From Natrinema sp031626495 (lineage in GTDB: Archaea > Halobacteriota > Halobacteria > Halobacteriales > Natrialbaceae), in NCBI RefSeq assembly GCF_031626495.1, contig NZ_JAMQOJ010000004.1, positions 310,001 through 374,000 on the forward strand: a stretch of 64,000 nt of DNA. The letters run 5' to 3'. The position numbers were made by a program, and so were the translations under genes. The notes below the pieces were generated by a model that made no database searches, was not told where the DNA came from, and worked only from the letters and a program-made list of their open reading frames with translations. Numbering within the stretch: position 1 is the first letter of the stretch; each line of letters starts with the position of its first letter. This document shows, piece by piece, positions 34,408-44,147 of this stretch.

Positions 34408-35400
34408 ATGAGCGAGGCCGACGCCGAGGCGGCGGAGCCAACCCCCGGGAAGACGGAAGTCTGGATCGAAAAGTACCGGCCGGAACGGCTCGACGACATC
34501 AAGGGCCACGAGAATATCGTCCCGCGGCTACAGCGGTACGTCGAGCAGGACGATCTGCCGCACCTCATGTTCGCGGGACCGGCCGGAACCGGAAAGACCA
34601 CCGCGGCGCAAGCCATCGCCCGAGAGGTCTACGACGACGACTGGCGCGAGAACTTCCTCGAGCTGAACGCCTCCGACCAGCGCGGGATCGACGTCGTCCG
34701 CGACCGGATCAAGGACTTCGCGCGCTCGAGTTTCGGCGGCTACGACCATCGCATCATCTTCCTCGACGAGGCCGACGCGCTGACCTCCGACGCCCAGTCG
34801 GCGCTGCGCCGGACGATGGAGCAGTTCTCCAACAACACGCGCTTTATCCTCTCGTGTAACTACTCGAGCCAGATCATCGACCCCATCCAGTCGCGGTGTG
34901 CAGTGTTCCGGTTCACCGAACTCACGGAAGACGCCATCGAGGCTCAGGTCCGCGAAATCGCCGCCACCGAGGGGATCGAAGTGACCGACGACGGCGTCGA
35001 CGCCCTGGTCTACGCGGCCGACGGCGACATGCGGAAGGCGATCAACGCCCTGCAGGCCGCCGCGGTGATGGGCGAGACCGTCGACGAGGAGACCGTCTTC
35101 GCGATCACCGCCACCGCCCGTCCCGAGGAGGTCGAGGCGATGGTCGACCACGCCATCGGCGGCGACTTCACGGCCGCCCGCGCCGCTCTCGAGGACCTGC
35201 TGACCGACCGCGGGCTGGCCGGCGGCGACGTCATCGACCAGCTGCACCGCTCGGCCTGGGAGTTCGACATCCCCGAACGGGCGACCGTCCGGCTGCTCGA
35301 GCGACTGGGCGAAGTCGACTACCGGATCACCGAGGGCGCGAACGAGCGCCTGCAACTCGAGGCGATGCTGGCGTCGCTGGCGCTCGAGAACGAAGCGTAA
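34408..35400 (+). CDS. rfcS: Replication factor C small subunit
   Basis: A 330-residue AAA+ clamp-loader subunit of standard length. Walker A is GPAGTGKTTAAQAIA near residue 50, Walker B is IIFLDEADAL near residue 118, and the SRC arginine-finger motif is in PIQSRCAVFRF. It loads PCNA on primer-template DNA with RfcL. The frame is open further upstream, but MSEADAEAAEPTPGKTEVWI at 34408 matches the haloarchaeal start and has a TATA-like box. It is convergent with the kinase-like gene, with 20 nt between the stops. Confidence 0.96.
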   Translation: MSEADAEAAEPTPGKTEVWIEKYRPERLDDIKGHENIVPRLQRYVEQDDLPHLMFAGPAGTGKTTAAQAIAREVYDDDWRENFLELNASDQRGIDVVRDRIKDFARSSFGGYDHRIIFLDEADALTSDAQSALRRTMEQFSNNTRFILSCNYSSQIIDPIQSRCAVFRFTELTEDAIEAQVREIAATEGIEVTDDGVDALVYAADGDMRKAINALQAAAVMGETVDEETVFAITATARPEEVEAMVDHAIGGDFTAARAALEDLLTDRGLAGGDVIDQLHRSAWEFDIPERATVRLLERLGEVDYRITEGANERLQLEAMLASLALENEA

Positions 35401-35420
35401 TCGGTCGGCAGCGATCCCTT

Positions 35421-37553
35421 TTACTCGCCGTTTCGGGCGTCGACGCCACGGAACGCGAACGCGATCCGCCCCTCGTCTTCGGCGACGCCGACGTTCCAAC
35501 CGTGGGCGTCGGCGATACGCTCGACGGTTCCGAGCCCGAACCCGGTGCCGTCGGCCGCGGCCAGCCGTCCGGGGACGGGATCCGTCTCGAGCCCGCTGTC
35601 GACCACGGCTTCGGTTTCAGCGGCGCGGCGGGCGACGTAGAAGCCGTCGTCGGTCGCGCCGACGGTGACGACCGCGGTCGCGTCGCCCGCACCGGCGCTG
35701 GCGGTCCCCTTCTCGTCGCCGTCATCCGTCCCGTCGGCGACGGCCTGAAACAGGCGTTCGAACAGTTCCCGAAGCCGCGTCTTGTCCGCCTCGAGGACGC
35801 GGTTCTCCGCGGCCCGGGTGACGAGCCGCGCGTCGCCCGTTTCGACGGCGACCCAGGCCCGGCGGGCCACGTCGTGGACGGCGACGGGTTCGGTGTCGAC
35901 GAGCACGTCGTCCTCTCGGGCGATCGCGACCAGTCGATCGAGGAGTTCGCGCAGCCGCTCCTGGGCGTCGTCGACCTCCGCGAAGTGCTCCCGGTCGCCG
36001 GTCTCCGCGGCGAGCTCGAGGTAGCCGCGGGCGACGTTCAGCGGCGTGCGCACGTCGTCGTCGATCAGCTCCGCGATCCTCTCGAGACGCGATTCGGCGG
36101 CGGCCAGTTCGCGCTCCCGGCGGTTGTGCTCGGTCACGTCGCTGTAGATGATCAGCCCTTCGGGGTTGTGGTCCGCGGCGTCGGCCGCGCCGCTCTCGGC
36201 ATCGTCACCGCCGCTGCCGCCGTCGGCGTCGGCGTTGGCGTTTGCCTCGAGCGGGATCAGCGTGAGCAGGAACTCGCGGACGCCATCGGCGGTCTCCCGG
36301 CGACTGACGAGCTGGCGGCGCTCGCCGGATCGCAGCGACTCGAGCAGCGTCGCCCGCCGGTGCTCGAGTCCCGGCGGGACGGTGTCCTCGTCGACGGGTT
36401 TGTCGACGACCGATTCGGGCTCGGTGCCGAACACCTCGGTGAATGTATCGTTGACAGTTCTGACGACCGGCTGGCCGGCATCGATTTCGTAGCGGATCGC
36501 CGGTTCGGGCACGTTTTCGAACAGCGACCGGTAGCGGTCGCGCTCGGCCGCCAACCCGTCGCGTTCGGCTTGCAGTTCGTCGCGTTCGACCGCGAGTCGG
36601 TCCCGCATCTCCCGGAGTCGCTCCAGTTCCCTGCGTTGGCTCTCCTCGGCGTCGATCCGCTCGAGGGCCGCGGCCGCGACCCGTCCCCACGTCGAGAGCA
36701 GATCGACGTCGTCCTCGTCGAACGCAGCCGTCTCGTCGGCGGCGACCTGCAGAACCCCGATGTCGCCGACGGGCACGCAGCACAGCGCTGAGACTCCCTC
36801 GAGCGGGGCGCTCAGCCGGTCGTCGTCCGCGAGGTCGTCGATGCAAACCGGCTCGCCCGTTCGGAGGAGGTCGCCGAGCGACCCCGTTCGCGCCACGGGT
36901 TCGAGGTCGTCCTCCGAAACCCCCGACGCGGTCGCTCGCGGGACGAGATCGCCGAAGTGGACCGTCGACAGCCAGCAGCGGTCACGCTCGAGCGCGTCGG
37001 CTGCGGCCTCGACAACGACCTCGAAGAGCCGGTCGCGGTCGCGGCGGGCGACGAGTTCGGGGACCGCCTCGAGGAGCCGATCTTCCGGTCCGGGGGTCGT
37101 CGTCGCCCTCTTACCGGTCGCGACGATCGGTTCGTCCCCGCCGGAGTCGCCCTCGCTTCCGTTCCCGTGACACACCCACTCGATCTCGTCCGCGAGGTGC
37201 GCGACGGCGTCGTCGGTGTCGCGGCGGACGTAGCCGTCGATGCCGTCTGTCGACCGGGCGGCCGTCGGCGCGTACGACGGATCGCAAAAGAGAATCAGCG
37301 GCGTCTCGCCGCAGGCGTCGGCCACCTCGAGCAGGGTCGAGCCCGCTGCGGTCGTCGGCGTCTCGGCGAAGACGACGCAGTCGACCCCGGGTGCCCAGTC
37401 CCTGACGCGCTCGACCGTCGTCGCCGGTCGGGCGGATCGCTCGGTGCTCGAATCGACCGCCTCGAGCGATTCAGCGCCGTCGCTGGCGGCCGCGTCGGTC
37501 GCGGCGACGTAGAGGATCGTCCGCGGTCGGGTGGTCGCTGGCGGCTGTGTCAT
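35421..37553 (-). CDS. Histidine-kinase-like sensor with receiver-like, GAF and PAS domains, catalytically degenerate
   Basis: A 710-residue protein. Residues 1-130 look like a pseudo-receiver domain. GAF spans about 160-310, a coiled coil (RDELQAERDGLAAERDRYRS) about 325-350, PAS about 345-470, and a HisKA/HATPase-like unit ends the protein. In the H-box the phospho-acceptor His is replaced by Asp499 (DDVRTPLNVARGYLEL, normally HDLRNPLN). The N-box (LFERLFQAVADG) lacks the usual Asn and the G1 box is ARRAAE where D-x-G-x-G is expected. Only the G2 box GTGFGLG remains. It therefore cannot autophosphorylate in the normal way. It may serve as a signal-binding scaffold or be decaying. Confidence 0.85.
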   Translation of the reverse strand: MTQPPATTRPRTILYVAATDAAASDGAESLEAVDSSTERSARPATTVERVRDWAPGVDCVVFAETPTTAAGSTLLEVADACGETPLILFCDPSYAPTAARSTDGIDGYVRRDTDDAVAHLADEIEWVCHGNGSEGDSGGDEPIVATGKRATTTPGPEDRLLEAVPELVARRDRDRLFEVVVEAAADALERDRCWLSTVHFGDLVPRATASGVSEDDLEPVARTGSLGDLLRTGEPVCIDDLADDDRLSAPLEGVSALCCVPVGDIGVLQVAADETAAFDEDDVDLLSTWGRVAAAALERIDAEESQRRELERLREMRDRLAVERDELQAERDGLAAERDRYRSLFENVPEPAIRYEIDAGQPVVRTVNDTFTEVFGTEPESVVDKPVDEDTVPPGLEHRRATLLESLRSGERRQLVSRRETADGVREFLLTLIPLEANANADADGGSGGDDAESGAADAADHNPEGLIIYSDVTEHNRRERELAAAESRLERIAELIDDDVRTPLNVARGYLELAAETGDREHFAEVDDAQERLRELLDRLVAIAREDDVLVDTEPVAVHDVARRAWVAVETGDARLVTRAAENRVLEADKTRLRELFERLFQAVADGTDDGDEKGTASAGAGDATAVVTVGATDDGFYVARRAAETEAVVDSGLETDPVPGRLAAADGTGFGLGTVERIADAHGWNVGVAEDEGRIAFAFRGVDARNGE

Positions 37554-37807
37554 TCCGTCGGAATCTGGTTCGCTCTCTCCGTGACAACGACACGCCAGCC
37601 TAATGGGTCTACTGGACGTATCGATCGCTGAGTTAGCCCCGGCGATAGCCGCCGTGCCCCCTCAAACGACGGTCTTTCGACTCAGTCGCGACGGTCGGGA
37701 TCCGTCATGGAACCGACCGCCCTGGTTCGATCGCGGGACGGCCGACGACAGCCTCGCGGCCCGATTTGCGGAACTGTTTTACGCGCTGCAGGGCCACTAG
37801 ACGCGTA

Positions 37808-40582
37808 ATGAGCGAACTGGCGGAGGAATACCGCCTCGAGTACTTCGAGGAGGAAGGGTTCGAGCGCAAGGAGTGTACGGAGTGTGGGGCTCACTTCTGG
37901 ACACGCGACGACGACAGGGTGACCTGCGGCGAGCCGCCCTGCGAGGAGTACGGCTTCATCGACAATTCCGGGTTCGATGGCTCCTACAGCCTCGAGGAGA
38001 TGCGCGAGGCCTTTCTCTCTTACTTCGAGGCCAACGATCACGAGCGAATCGATCCCTACCCGGTCGCGGCGAACCGCTGGCGCGACGACGTGTTGCTAAC
38101 CCAGGCGTCGATCTACGACTTCCAGCCGCTCGTAACGTCGGGCGAGACGCCGCCGCCGGCGAACCCGCTGTGCGTCTCCCAGCCCTGCATCCGGATGCAG
38201 GACATCGACAACGTCGGCAAGACCGGTCGGCACACGATGGCCTTCGAGATGATGGCCCACCACGCCTTCAACGCACGCGAGGACGCCGAGGGCGAGTACG
38301 CCTACGAGGGCGAGGTCTACTGGAAGGACCGCACTGTCGAGCTCTGCGACGGCTTCTTCGAGTCGCTGGGTGTCGATCTCGAGGAGGTCATCTACATCGA
38401 GGACCCGTGGGTCGGCGGCGGTAACGCTGGCCCCGCGATCGAGGTCATCTACCGCGGCGTCGAACTCGCCACGCTGGTCTTCATGTCCCTAGAGCAGGAC
38501 CCCGACGGCGAGTACGAGATGAAAGACGGGAACCGCTACAGCCCGATGGACACCTACATCGTCGACACCGGCTACGGGCTCGAGCGCTGGACCTGGGTCT
38601 CCCAGGGCACCCCGACCGTCTACGAGGCGGTCTACCCCGACATGATCGCGTTCCTCAAGGACAACGCGGGACTCGAGCACACCGACGAGGAGGCCGACCT
38701 CATTCATCGGGCCGCCAAACTCGCGGGCCACATGGACATCGACGAGGCCGAGGACATGGAGACCGCCCGCAGCGAGATCGCCGGCGAACTCGGCGTCGAC
38801 GCCGGGGAACTCGAGGAGCTCATGGAGCCCCTCGAGGACATCTACGCGATCGCGGACCACTGTCGCACCCTCGCTTACATGCTCGGCGACGGCATCGTCC
38901 CCTCGAACGTCGGGACGGGCTATCTCGCGCGGATGGTCCTCCGACGCACCAAGCGCCTCTGTGACACCGCCGGCGTCGACGCACCGCTGGACGAACTCGT
39001 CGACATGCAAGCCGAGCGCTTGGAGTACGAGAACCGCGACACGATCCGCGATATCGTCCGCACCGAGGTCGAGAAGTACCGCGAGACGCTCGAACGCGGC
39101 GGCCGCCGGGTCGAGACGCTGGCCGAGGAGTACGCGAAGAAAGGCGAGCCGATTCCGACCGACGAACTGATCGAACTCTACGACTCCCACGGCATCCAGC
39201 CGGACATGGTCGCCGAGATCGCCGCGGAGACCGGCGCCGAGGTCGACGTGCCGGACGACTTCTACAGCCTCGTCGCGAAGCGCCACGACACGCCGGAGGC
39301 GGTCCTCGAGGCCGAGGAAGGCGAGGACGAGCGCTTCGAGGACCTCCCCGAGACGGAGAAGCTCTACTACGACGATCAGGAGCGCACCCAGTTCGAGGCG
39401 GTCGTCCTCGACGTCTTCGAGCGCGAGGAGGGGTACGACGTCGTCCTCGATCAGACGATGTTCTACCCCGAAGGCGGTGGCCAGCCCTCGGACACGGGGA
39501 CGCTCTCGACCGACGATACGACGGTCGAGGTCGACGACGTCCAGATCGTCGACGACGTCATCCTCCACCGGACCGACGAGAACCCCGGGAAGGGGGAACT
39601 GGTCAACGGACAGATCGACGGCGAACGCCGCCGGCAGCTCATGCGCCACCACACGGCGACCCACATCGTCATCCACGCCGCCCGACAGGTACTCGGCGAG
39701 CACATCCGGCAGGCCGGTGCCCAGAAGGGCGTCGAGAGCTCTCGGATCGACGTCCGCCACTACGACCGCATCTCCCGTGAGAACGTCAAGAAGATCGAGG
39801 ACCGCGCCAACGAGATCGTCATGGCCAACACCGCGGTCTCTCAGGAGTGGCCCGACCGCCACGACGCCGAGGCCGAGCACGGCTTCGACCTCTACCAGGG
39901 TGGCATCCCGCCGGGCGAGCAGATCAGGCTGATCACCGTCGACGAGGACGTGCAGGCCTGCGGCGGTACCCACGTCGCCCGCACCGGCGACATCGGCGCG
40001 ATCAAGGTACTCTCCACCGAGCGCGTTCAGGACGGCGTCGAACGCATCACCTTCGCCGCCGGCGAGGCCGCCATCGAGGCGACGCAGACGAAGGAGGACG
40101 CCCTCTACGAGGCCGCCGAGATCCTCGACGTCTCGCCCGAGGAGGTCCCCGACACCGCCGAGCGGTTCTTCGAGGAGTGGAAGGACCGCGGCAAGCAGAT
40201 CGAGGACCTGAAAGAACAGCTCGCCGAGGCCCGCGCCGGCGGCGGTGGCAGCGGCGAGGAAGTCGAGGTCGGTGACACGACCGCCGTCGTCGACCGAATC
40301 GACGCCGACATGGACGAACTCCGCGCGACCGCCAACGCCCTCGCCGAGGACGGCAAGATCGCCGTGCTGGGGAGCGGCGAGAGCGGCGCCCAGTTCGTCG
40401 TCGCCGTCCCAGACGGCGTCGGCGTCAACGCCGGCGAAGTCGTCGGCGAACTCGCCGGCCGCGTCGGTGGCGGCGGCGGCGGGCCGGCGGACTTCGCGCA
40501 GGGCGGCGGGCCGAACGTCGAGGATCTCGACGAGGCGCTCGAGGACGCCCCCGACATCCTTCGACAGGTCCTGAACGCCTGA
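37808..40582 (+). CDS. alaS: Alanine--tRNA ligase, archaeal type
   Basis: A 924-residue AlaS. The archaeal N-terminal zinc-ribbon-like segment is CTECGAHFWTRDDDRVTCGE. The class II catalytic core contains PVAANRWRDDVLLTQASIYD and MFLEQDPDGEYEMKDGNRY-like strands. The editing domain has HHTATHIVIHAARQ and CGGTHV zinc ligands, and the DHHA1 C-terminus ends with a Gly-rich run and PADFAQGGGPNVED. It charges tRNA-Ala and clears Ser and Gly. The start at 37808 (MSELAEEYRLEYF) is the family start. The stand-alone AlaX-type gene at 1.6 kb shares the same C-terminal layout. Confidence 0.97.
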   Translation: MSELAEEYRLEYFEEEGFERKECTECGAHFWTRDDDRVTCGEPPCEEYGFIDNSGFDGSYSLEEMREAFLSYFEANDHERIDPYPVAANRWRDDVLLTQASIYDFQPLVTSGETPPPANPLCVSQPCIRMQDIDNVGKTGRHTMAFEMMAHHAFNAREDAEGEYAYEGEVYWKDRTVELCDGFFESLGVDLEEVIYIEDPWVGGGNAGPAIEVIYRGVELATLVFMSLEQDPDGEYEMKDGNRYSPMDTYIVDTGYGLERWTWVSQGTPTVYEAVYPDMIAFLKDNAGLEHTDEEADLIHRAAKLAGHMDIDEAEDMETARSEIAGELGVDAGELEELMEPLEDIYAIADHCRTLAYMLGDGIVPSNVGTGYLARMVLRRTKRLCDTAGVDAPLDELVDMQAERLEYENRDTIRDIVRTEVEKYRETLERGGRRVETLAEEYAKKGEPIPTDELIELYDSHGIQPDMVAEIAAETGAEVDVPDDFYSLVAKRHDTPEAVLEAEEGEDERFEDLPETEKLYYDDQERTQFEAVVLDVFEREEGYDVVLDQTMFYPEGGGQPSDTGTLSTDDTTVEVDDVQIVDDVILHRTDENPGKGELVNGQIDGERRRQLMRHHTATHIVIHAARQVLGEHIRQAGAQKGVESSRIDVRHYDRISRENVKKIEDRANEIVMANTAVSQEWPDRHDAEAEHGFDLYQGGIPPGEQIRLITVDEDVQACGGTHVARTGDIGAIKVLSTERVQDGVERITFAAGEAAIEATQTKEDALYEAAEILDVSPEEVPDTAERFFEEWKDRGKQIEDLKEQLAEARAGGGGSGEEVEVGDTTAVVDRIDADMDELRATANALAEDGKIAVLGSGESGAQFVVAVPDGVGVNAGEVVGELAGRVGGGGGGPADFAQGGGPNVEDLDEALEDAPDILRQVLNA

Positions 40583-40650
40583 ACCGGACCCGAGTCGCGC
40601 TCGAGTCGAAACCGTCCCCTTCTTTCACCGCTGACCCTCTCGACTCACCC

Positions 40651-41436
40651 ATGCCCACTGTATCGAACGGATCGGTCTCGCTGTACTACGACCGCGCCGG
40701 CGAGGGCGAGCCGGTCGTCTTCGTCCCCGAAGCCGGCCTCGGCGGCTGGCTCTGGGGCTGGCAACACGCCGCCGTCGCCGGTCCCTACGAGGCCGTCGTC
40801 TGGGACCTCCGGGGAACCGGTCGCTCGGACGCCCCGGTCGGGCCCTACGACCTCGAGACGCTCGTCGCCGACCTCGAGTCGATCCTCGCGGACTGCGGGT
40901 TTCGCAACGTCCACCTCGCGGGCTGTGGTCTCGGCGGCGCGGTCGCGCTGGCGGCGGCCCGAACCTCGAGCCGCGTCGCGACGCTTTCGCTGTTCGGGAC
41001 CGCGGCACGGGGCGAGGCGTTCGACCTCGATCCCCTCTTCGCCCCGCCGGACGATCGGGACGCGCTTCGCCGGTCGCTCGAGGCCGGACTCTCGGCCGAG
41101 TTTCTCGAGAGCCAGCCCGACGTGGTGGACGGCATCGTCGACTGGCGGGCCGACGGCGATGCGGATCGGGCGGGCTGGGAGGCACAGGTGGCGGCGCTCG
41201 AGGGGTTCGACGCGACGGAGTGGCTGATCGAGGTGACCCAGCCGACGCGGGTACTCCACGGCGGCGCGGACGAACTGGTCTCGACCGACGCGGGCCGGGA
41301 ACTGGCGCGGGGGCTGCCTCGCGGGGAGTTCGCGGAACTCGAGGGGGCGGGGCACCTCTGTTTCGTCGAACGCTCGCGGACCGTCAACGATCGGCTGCTG
41401 GGATTCCTCGAGGCGCAGACGGACGATTCGACGTGA
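40651..41436 (+). CDS. Alpha/beta hydrolase-fold protein lacking the nucleophile Ser
   Basis: A 261-residue alpha/beta hydrolase with the oxyanion segment near PEAGLGGWLWGWQ, the WDLRGTGRSD turn, and late Asp (HGGADELVS) and His (GAGHLCFVE) positions. The nucleophile elbow, usually G-x-S-x-G, is G91-C92-G93-L94-G95, so Ser is replaced by Gly with Cys one position before. Normal ester hydrolysis is therefore unlikely unless Cys92 acts. It may have another activity or a binding role. It follows alaS on the same strand by about 70 nt and precedes a similarly degenerate AMP-binding protein. Confidence 0.82.
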   Translation: MPTVSNGSVSLYYDRAGEGEPVVFVPEAGLGGWLWGWQHAAVAGPYEAVVWDLRGTGRSDAPVGPYDLETLVADLESILADCGFRNVHLAGCGLGGAVALAAARTSSRVATLSLFGTAARGEAFDLDPLFAPPDDRDALRRSLEAGLSAEFLESQPDVVDGIVDWRADGDADRAGWEAQVAALEGFDATEWLIEVTQPTRVLHGGADELVSTDAGRELARGLPRGEFAELEGAGHLCFVERSRTVNDRLLGFLEAQTDDST

Positions 41437-41726
41437 TTCGTCGGTGGATGTCCGGCCTCAGTTCGACTGACCGCCCCGCTCGAATACGTTGAACCAGTCA
41501 CGGCAATGACTCGCCGACCGTGGCGACACGAGACCGCCGCGCCCTCCCCAGCCGATTCGCTCACTCACGCTGTTCGTTCGCTCATCCCTCGCGTTTCGAG
41601 CAGCGCGCCGGAACGGTGATCCCGGCGGCCCCGCCGGCTACCGTCCCCGAGTCTCGCCGACGATCGACTGCCGTGCTTGCGACTGACCCCCTGCCTACTA
41701 CGTGCTCGAGCGTGGGAGGCTGCATC

Positions 41727-42962
41727 GTGACTCTCTCGCTGGCGCGTCGGGCGGCGCAGTTCCCTGATCGGACGGCGGTCGTCGATATCTCCGAAGAGCG
41801 GCTGTACGCCCCCGCGGAGACGATCGACGAGGATCGAGTCACGTACGAGGGGCTGTCGACGATCGCGACGCGGACGGCCGAGCGCCTCGCGACGCGCGGT
41901 GTCGACGCGGGTGATACCGTCTGTCTGGTCACGCGCAACCGGGTCGCCTCGCTCGCGCTTTTTTTCGCGTGCCGGCGGCTCGGGGCGACCGTCGCGCCGG
42001 TCTCCCATCTGCTGACGCCGGCCTCGGTCGAGCGGCCGTTCGACGTCCTCGAGCCGACCCTCGTCGTCGGCGAGGCGGCCCAGCGCGACCTGATGCGGTC
42101 GATCCCGTTCGATCGCGCGGTGACGCTCGAGGAACTGACTGAGACGAAGCGCGATTCCATCGATCTCGACGACCGCCGGTCGGATGAGAGCCCGCTCCTG
42201 GCCCTCCACGGCGACTCGGGGCGGCCAGTCGCCGGCTACTCGGCCGACGCCATAGAGCGCAACTGCCGCACGGCCGTCGCCGCGTGGGGGCTCGCCGCGA
42301 ACGACGTCGTCCCCCTCACGACGCGCCTGTCGGCCGCCGACGGGCTGGTTCGCGTCGCGCTGTCGACGCTGTGCGTCGGCGGGACGCTCCTGCTCGACCG
42401 GGCGTTCGATCCCGGCGACGCCGCAATCGCGATGGCCGCAGAAGATGCGACGTTCCTCGCCGGTCGCGAGAGGTCGATCCGCGACATCGCGGCCGAAGCC
42501 GAGTTCGGGGACGCGGTCGACTCGCTCGAGCGCGTCGTCTGCGAGGGAGCCGTCGCTGACGACGTCGTCGCCCCCTACCGTGAGCACGACGTGCCGGTCG
42601 CGCGGGCGTACGGCCGCCTCGAGTGTCCGACTGCGTTGAGTCAGGGGTTCGACGGCGACCGGGACGGCTCGAGCGGCGAGAATGCGAGCGTCGGTCGGCC
42701 CGTCCCCGACTGTCGCGCTCGGCTGATCGACGAAACGGGCGACGGACTCGAGGGCGCGGCGACCGGCCGCCTCCAGCTTGCAGGGCCGATGGTCGCCGAC
42801 GGTTACGTAACGGCTGCCGGAACCGACGACGAGGACTGGGACGAACCCGCCGATCTCGAGACTGACGACGTAGTCGACGAGCGCGGCCGGTTCGCCGACG
42901 GCTGGTTCGATACCGGCGACCGGTTCCGCCGGGACGGGGACGGGAACTACTACCCGCAGTGA
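41727..42962 (+). CDS. Truncated AMP-binding (acyl-CoA synthetase-like) protein
   Basis: A 411-residue relative of acyl-CoA synthetases, starting at GTG (VTLSLARRAAQFPDRTAVVD). It has the GDTVCLVTRNRVASLALFFA and RRLGATVAPVSHLLTP segments. The phosphate loop, normally S-G-T-T-G-x-P-K-G, is ALHGDSGRPVAG without the Lys. The end is DGWFDTGDRFRRDGDGNYYP then a stop, so the C-terminal domain of about 100 residues with the catalytic Lys is missing. Adenylation would need a second protein or be lost. It could bind acyl or aryl substrates without activating them. The upstream in-frame region to 41520 is probably not coding. Confidence 0.72.
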   Translation: MTLSLARRAAQFPDRTAVVDISEERLYAPAETIDEDRVTYEGLSTIATRTAERLATRGVDAGDTVCLVTRNRVASLALFFACRRLGATVAPVSHLLTPASVERPFDVLEPTLVVGEAAQRDLMRSIPFDRAVTLEELTETKRDSIDLDDRRSDESPLLALHGDSGRPVAGYSADAIERNCRTAVAAWGLAANDVVPLTTRLSAADGLVRVALSTLCVGGTLLLDRAFDPGDAAIAMAAEDATFLAGRERSIRDIAAEAEFGDAVDSLERVVCEGAVADDVVAPYREHDVPVARAYGRLECPTALSQGFDGDRDGSSGENASVGRPVPDCRARLIDETGDGLEGAATGRLQLAGPMVADGYVTAAGTDDEDWDEPADLETDDVVDERGRFADGWFDTGDRFRRDGDGNYYPQ

Positions 42963-43065
42963 CCGACGGATCGTACGGTGACCGACGCCGCGACCGCGTC
43001 AGCGGTCACGGCAACGACGGCACCGTGCACAAGGCCTATTCTACTCGAGTCGCCACTAGCGTCCA

Positions 43066-43791
43066 ATGAGTCAGCTCCGAATCGCCGTCCTGAACGCGGC
43101 CCATCGGGACGAGAACACGACGCGGAACTTCCGGCGCGAACTCGACGCTTCGCTGGCCGAGTTCGACGCCACCGACGGCACGGTCCCCGACGACTTCGAC
43201 TACGACGGCGCGGTAGTTACCGGCTCCCGCTCGTCGGTCTACTGGGACGACGACTGGATGCGGCCGGTCAAGGAGTGGGTCGGCGAAGCGATCGATCGCG
43301 GCGTCCCCTTCCTCGGCGTCTGCTGGGGCCACCAGCTACTGGCCGACGTGCTCGGCGGTACCGTCGCCGACATGGGCGTCTACGAGGTCGGCTACAGCGA
43401 GATCGATCGGCTCGGCGAGTCGCGGCTGTTCGACGGTATCGACGACACCTTCCTCGCGTTCACCAGCCACTCCGACGAGGTCGCCGAACTCCCGTCCGGT
43501 GCCGAGCCACTGGCCGAGAACGACTACTCCAACCACGGCTTCCGCAAGGACCGCGTCTTCGGCGTCCAGTTCCACCCCGAGTACGACAGCAAAACCGCCC
43601 GCGAACTCGTCCACCGCAAGGAACTCTCCGTCGAACGCCGCGAGTCGATCCTCGATGAAATCACCGAGGCAAACTACCAGCAATCCTGCGAGGCGAAACT
43701 CGTCTTCGACAACTTCCTCGAGTACGTCCGCGAAACGAAACGGGTCGATGCCGCCACCGACGCTTCGGCTTCGATCGGCCGTTCCGACTAG
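43066..43791 (+). CDS. Class I glutamine amidotransferase-like protein
   Basis: A 241-residue GATase1 domain protein. The nucleophile Cys sits in FLGVCWGHQLLADVLGGT and the His-Glu pair in FGVQFHPEYDSKTARELV. A TSHSDEV segment lies between them. These stand-alone enzymes resemble the GuaA amidotransferase part and some glutamine- or gamma-Glu-hydrolysing proteins, and the partner is not evident here. A TATA-like cctattct is about 28 nt before the start. Confidence 0.88.
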   Translation: MSQLRIAVLNAAHRDENTTRNFRRELDASLAEFDATDGTVPDDFDYDGAVVTGSRSSVYWDDDWMRPVKEWVGEAIDRGVPFLGVCWGHQLLADVLGGTVADMGVYEVGYSEIDRLGESRLFDGIDDTFLAFTSHSDEVAELPSGAEPLAENDYSNHGFRKDRVFGVQFHPEYDSKTARELVHRKELSVERRESILDEITEANYQQSCEAKLVFDNFLEYVRETKRVDAATDASASIGRSD

Positions 43792-43870
43792 CCGCCGAAT
43801 CACTACAGTTAGCTGGTTTTCCCCGTCAGCGAGAGCAGAAACGTTTCTAACGGCTATCGGGCGTCAATAA

Positions 43871-44052
43871 ATGCGCCTGTTAGCCGAATCACGGGGGAGA
43901 CGACCGACCGTCTCGAGGGACTGCAGGGGGAGATCCGCCGCGAGACGGGCCGGGACATATCGAGACGGGTCCTCCTCGAGCGGATCGTTCTGTTTACTTC
44001 CGAGTCGAAAGCCGCGGTGATCGAACAGTTCCGTGACGATTCCCCATCGTAG
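43871..44052 (+). pseudogene. Possible frameshifted small protein
   Basis: From 43873 one frame is open with good codon use and reads PVSRITGETTDRLEGLQGEI, RRETGRDISRRVLLERIVLF and TSESKAAVIEQFRDDSPS before a TAG at 44050. It has no start codon in frame, but an ATG at 43871 is offset by one base. One extra base after that ATG would give a complete protein of about 60 residues with a ribbon-helix-helix-like look. Either it is a recent frameshift, a sequencing error, or a gene that uses a non-standard start. The surrounding 43792-44147 has no other gene. Confidence 0.4.
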
Positions 44053-44147
44053 CCGACCAGTCAGTACTGTCCTTCCGGTGGCAGCTGTTTTCGTGAAAAC
44101 CCGTCCAATACGATTCGGTTGGAGAACCGGAGTTAACAGGGAGTTGG

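Noticed and set aside
34896..36791. 631-codon forward frame spanning the rfcS end and kinase-like gene
   Set aside because: Crosses two convergent genes, has repetitive Arg/Asp/Val composition and no domain.
37603..37800. 65-codon forward frame ending 7 nt before alaS
   Set aside because: No family resemblance; the alaS promoter-like sequence (ttttacg near 37777) lies within it. Possible but unsupported.
38489..39973. 494-codon reverse frame inside alaS
   Set aside because: Antisense shadow of a conserved gene.
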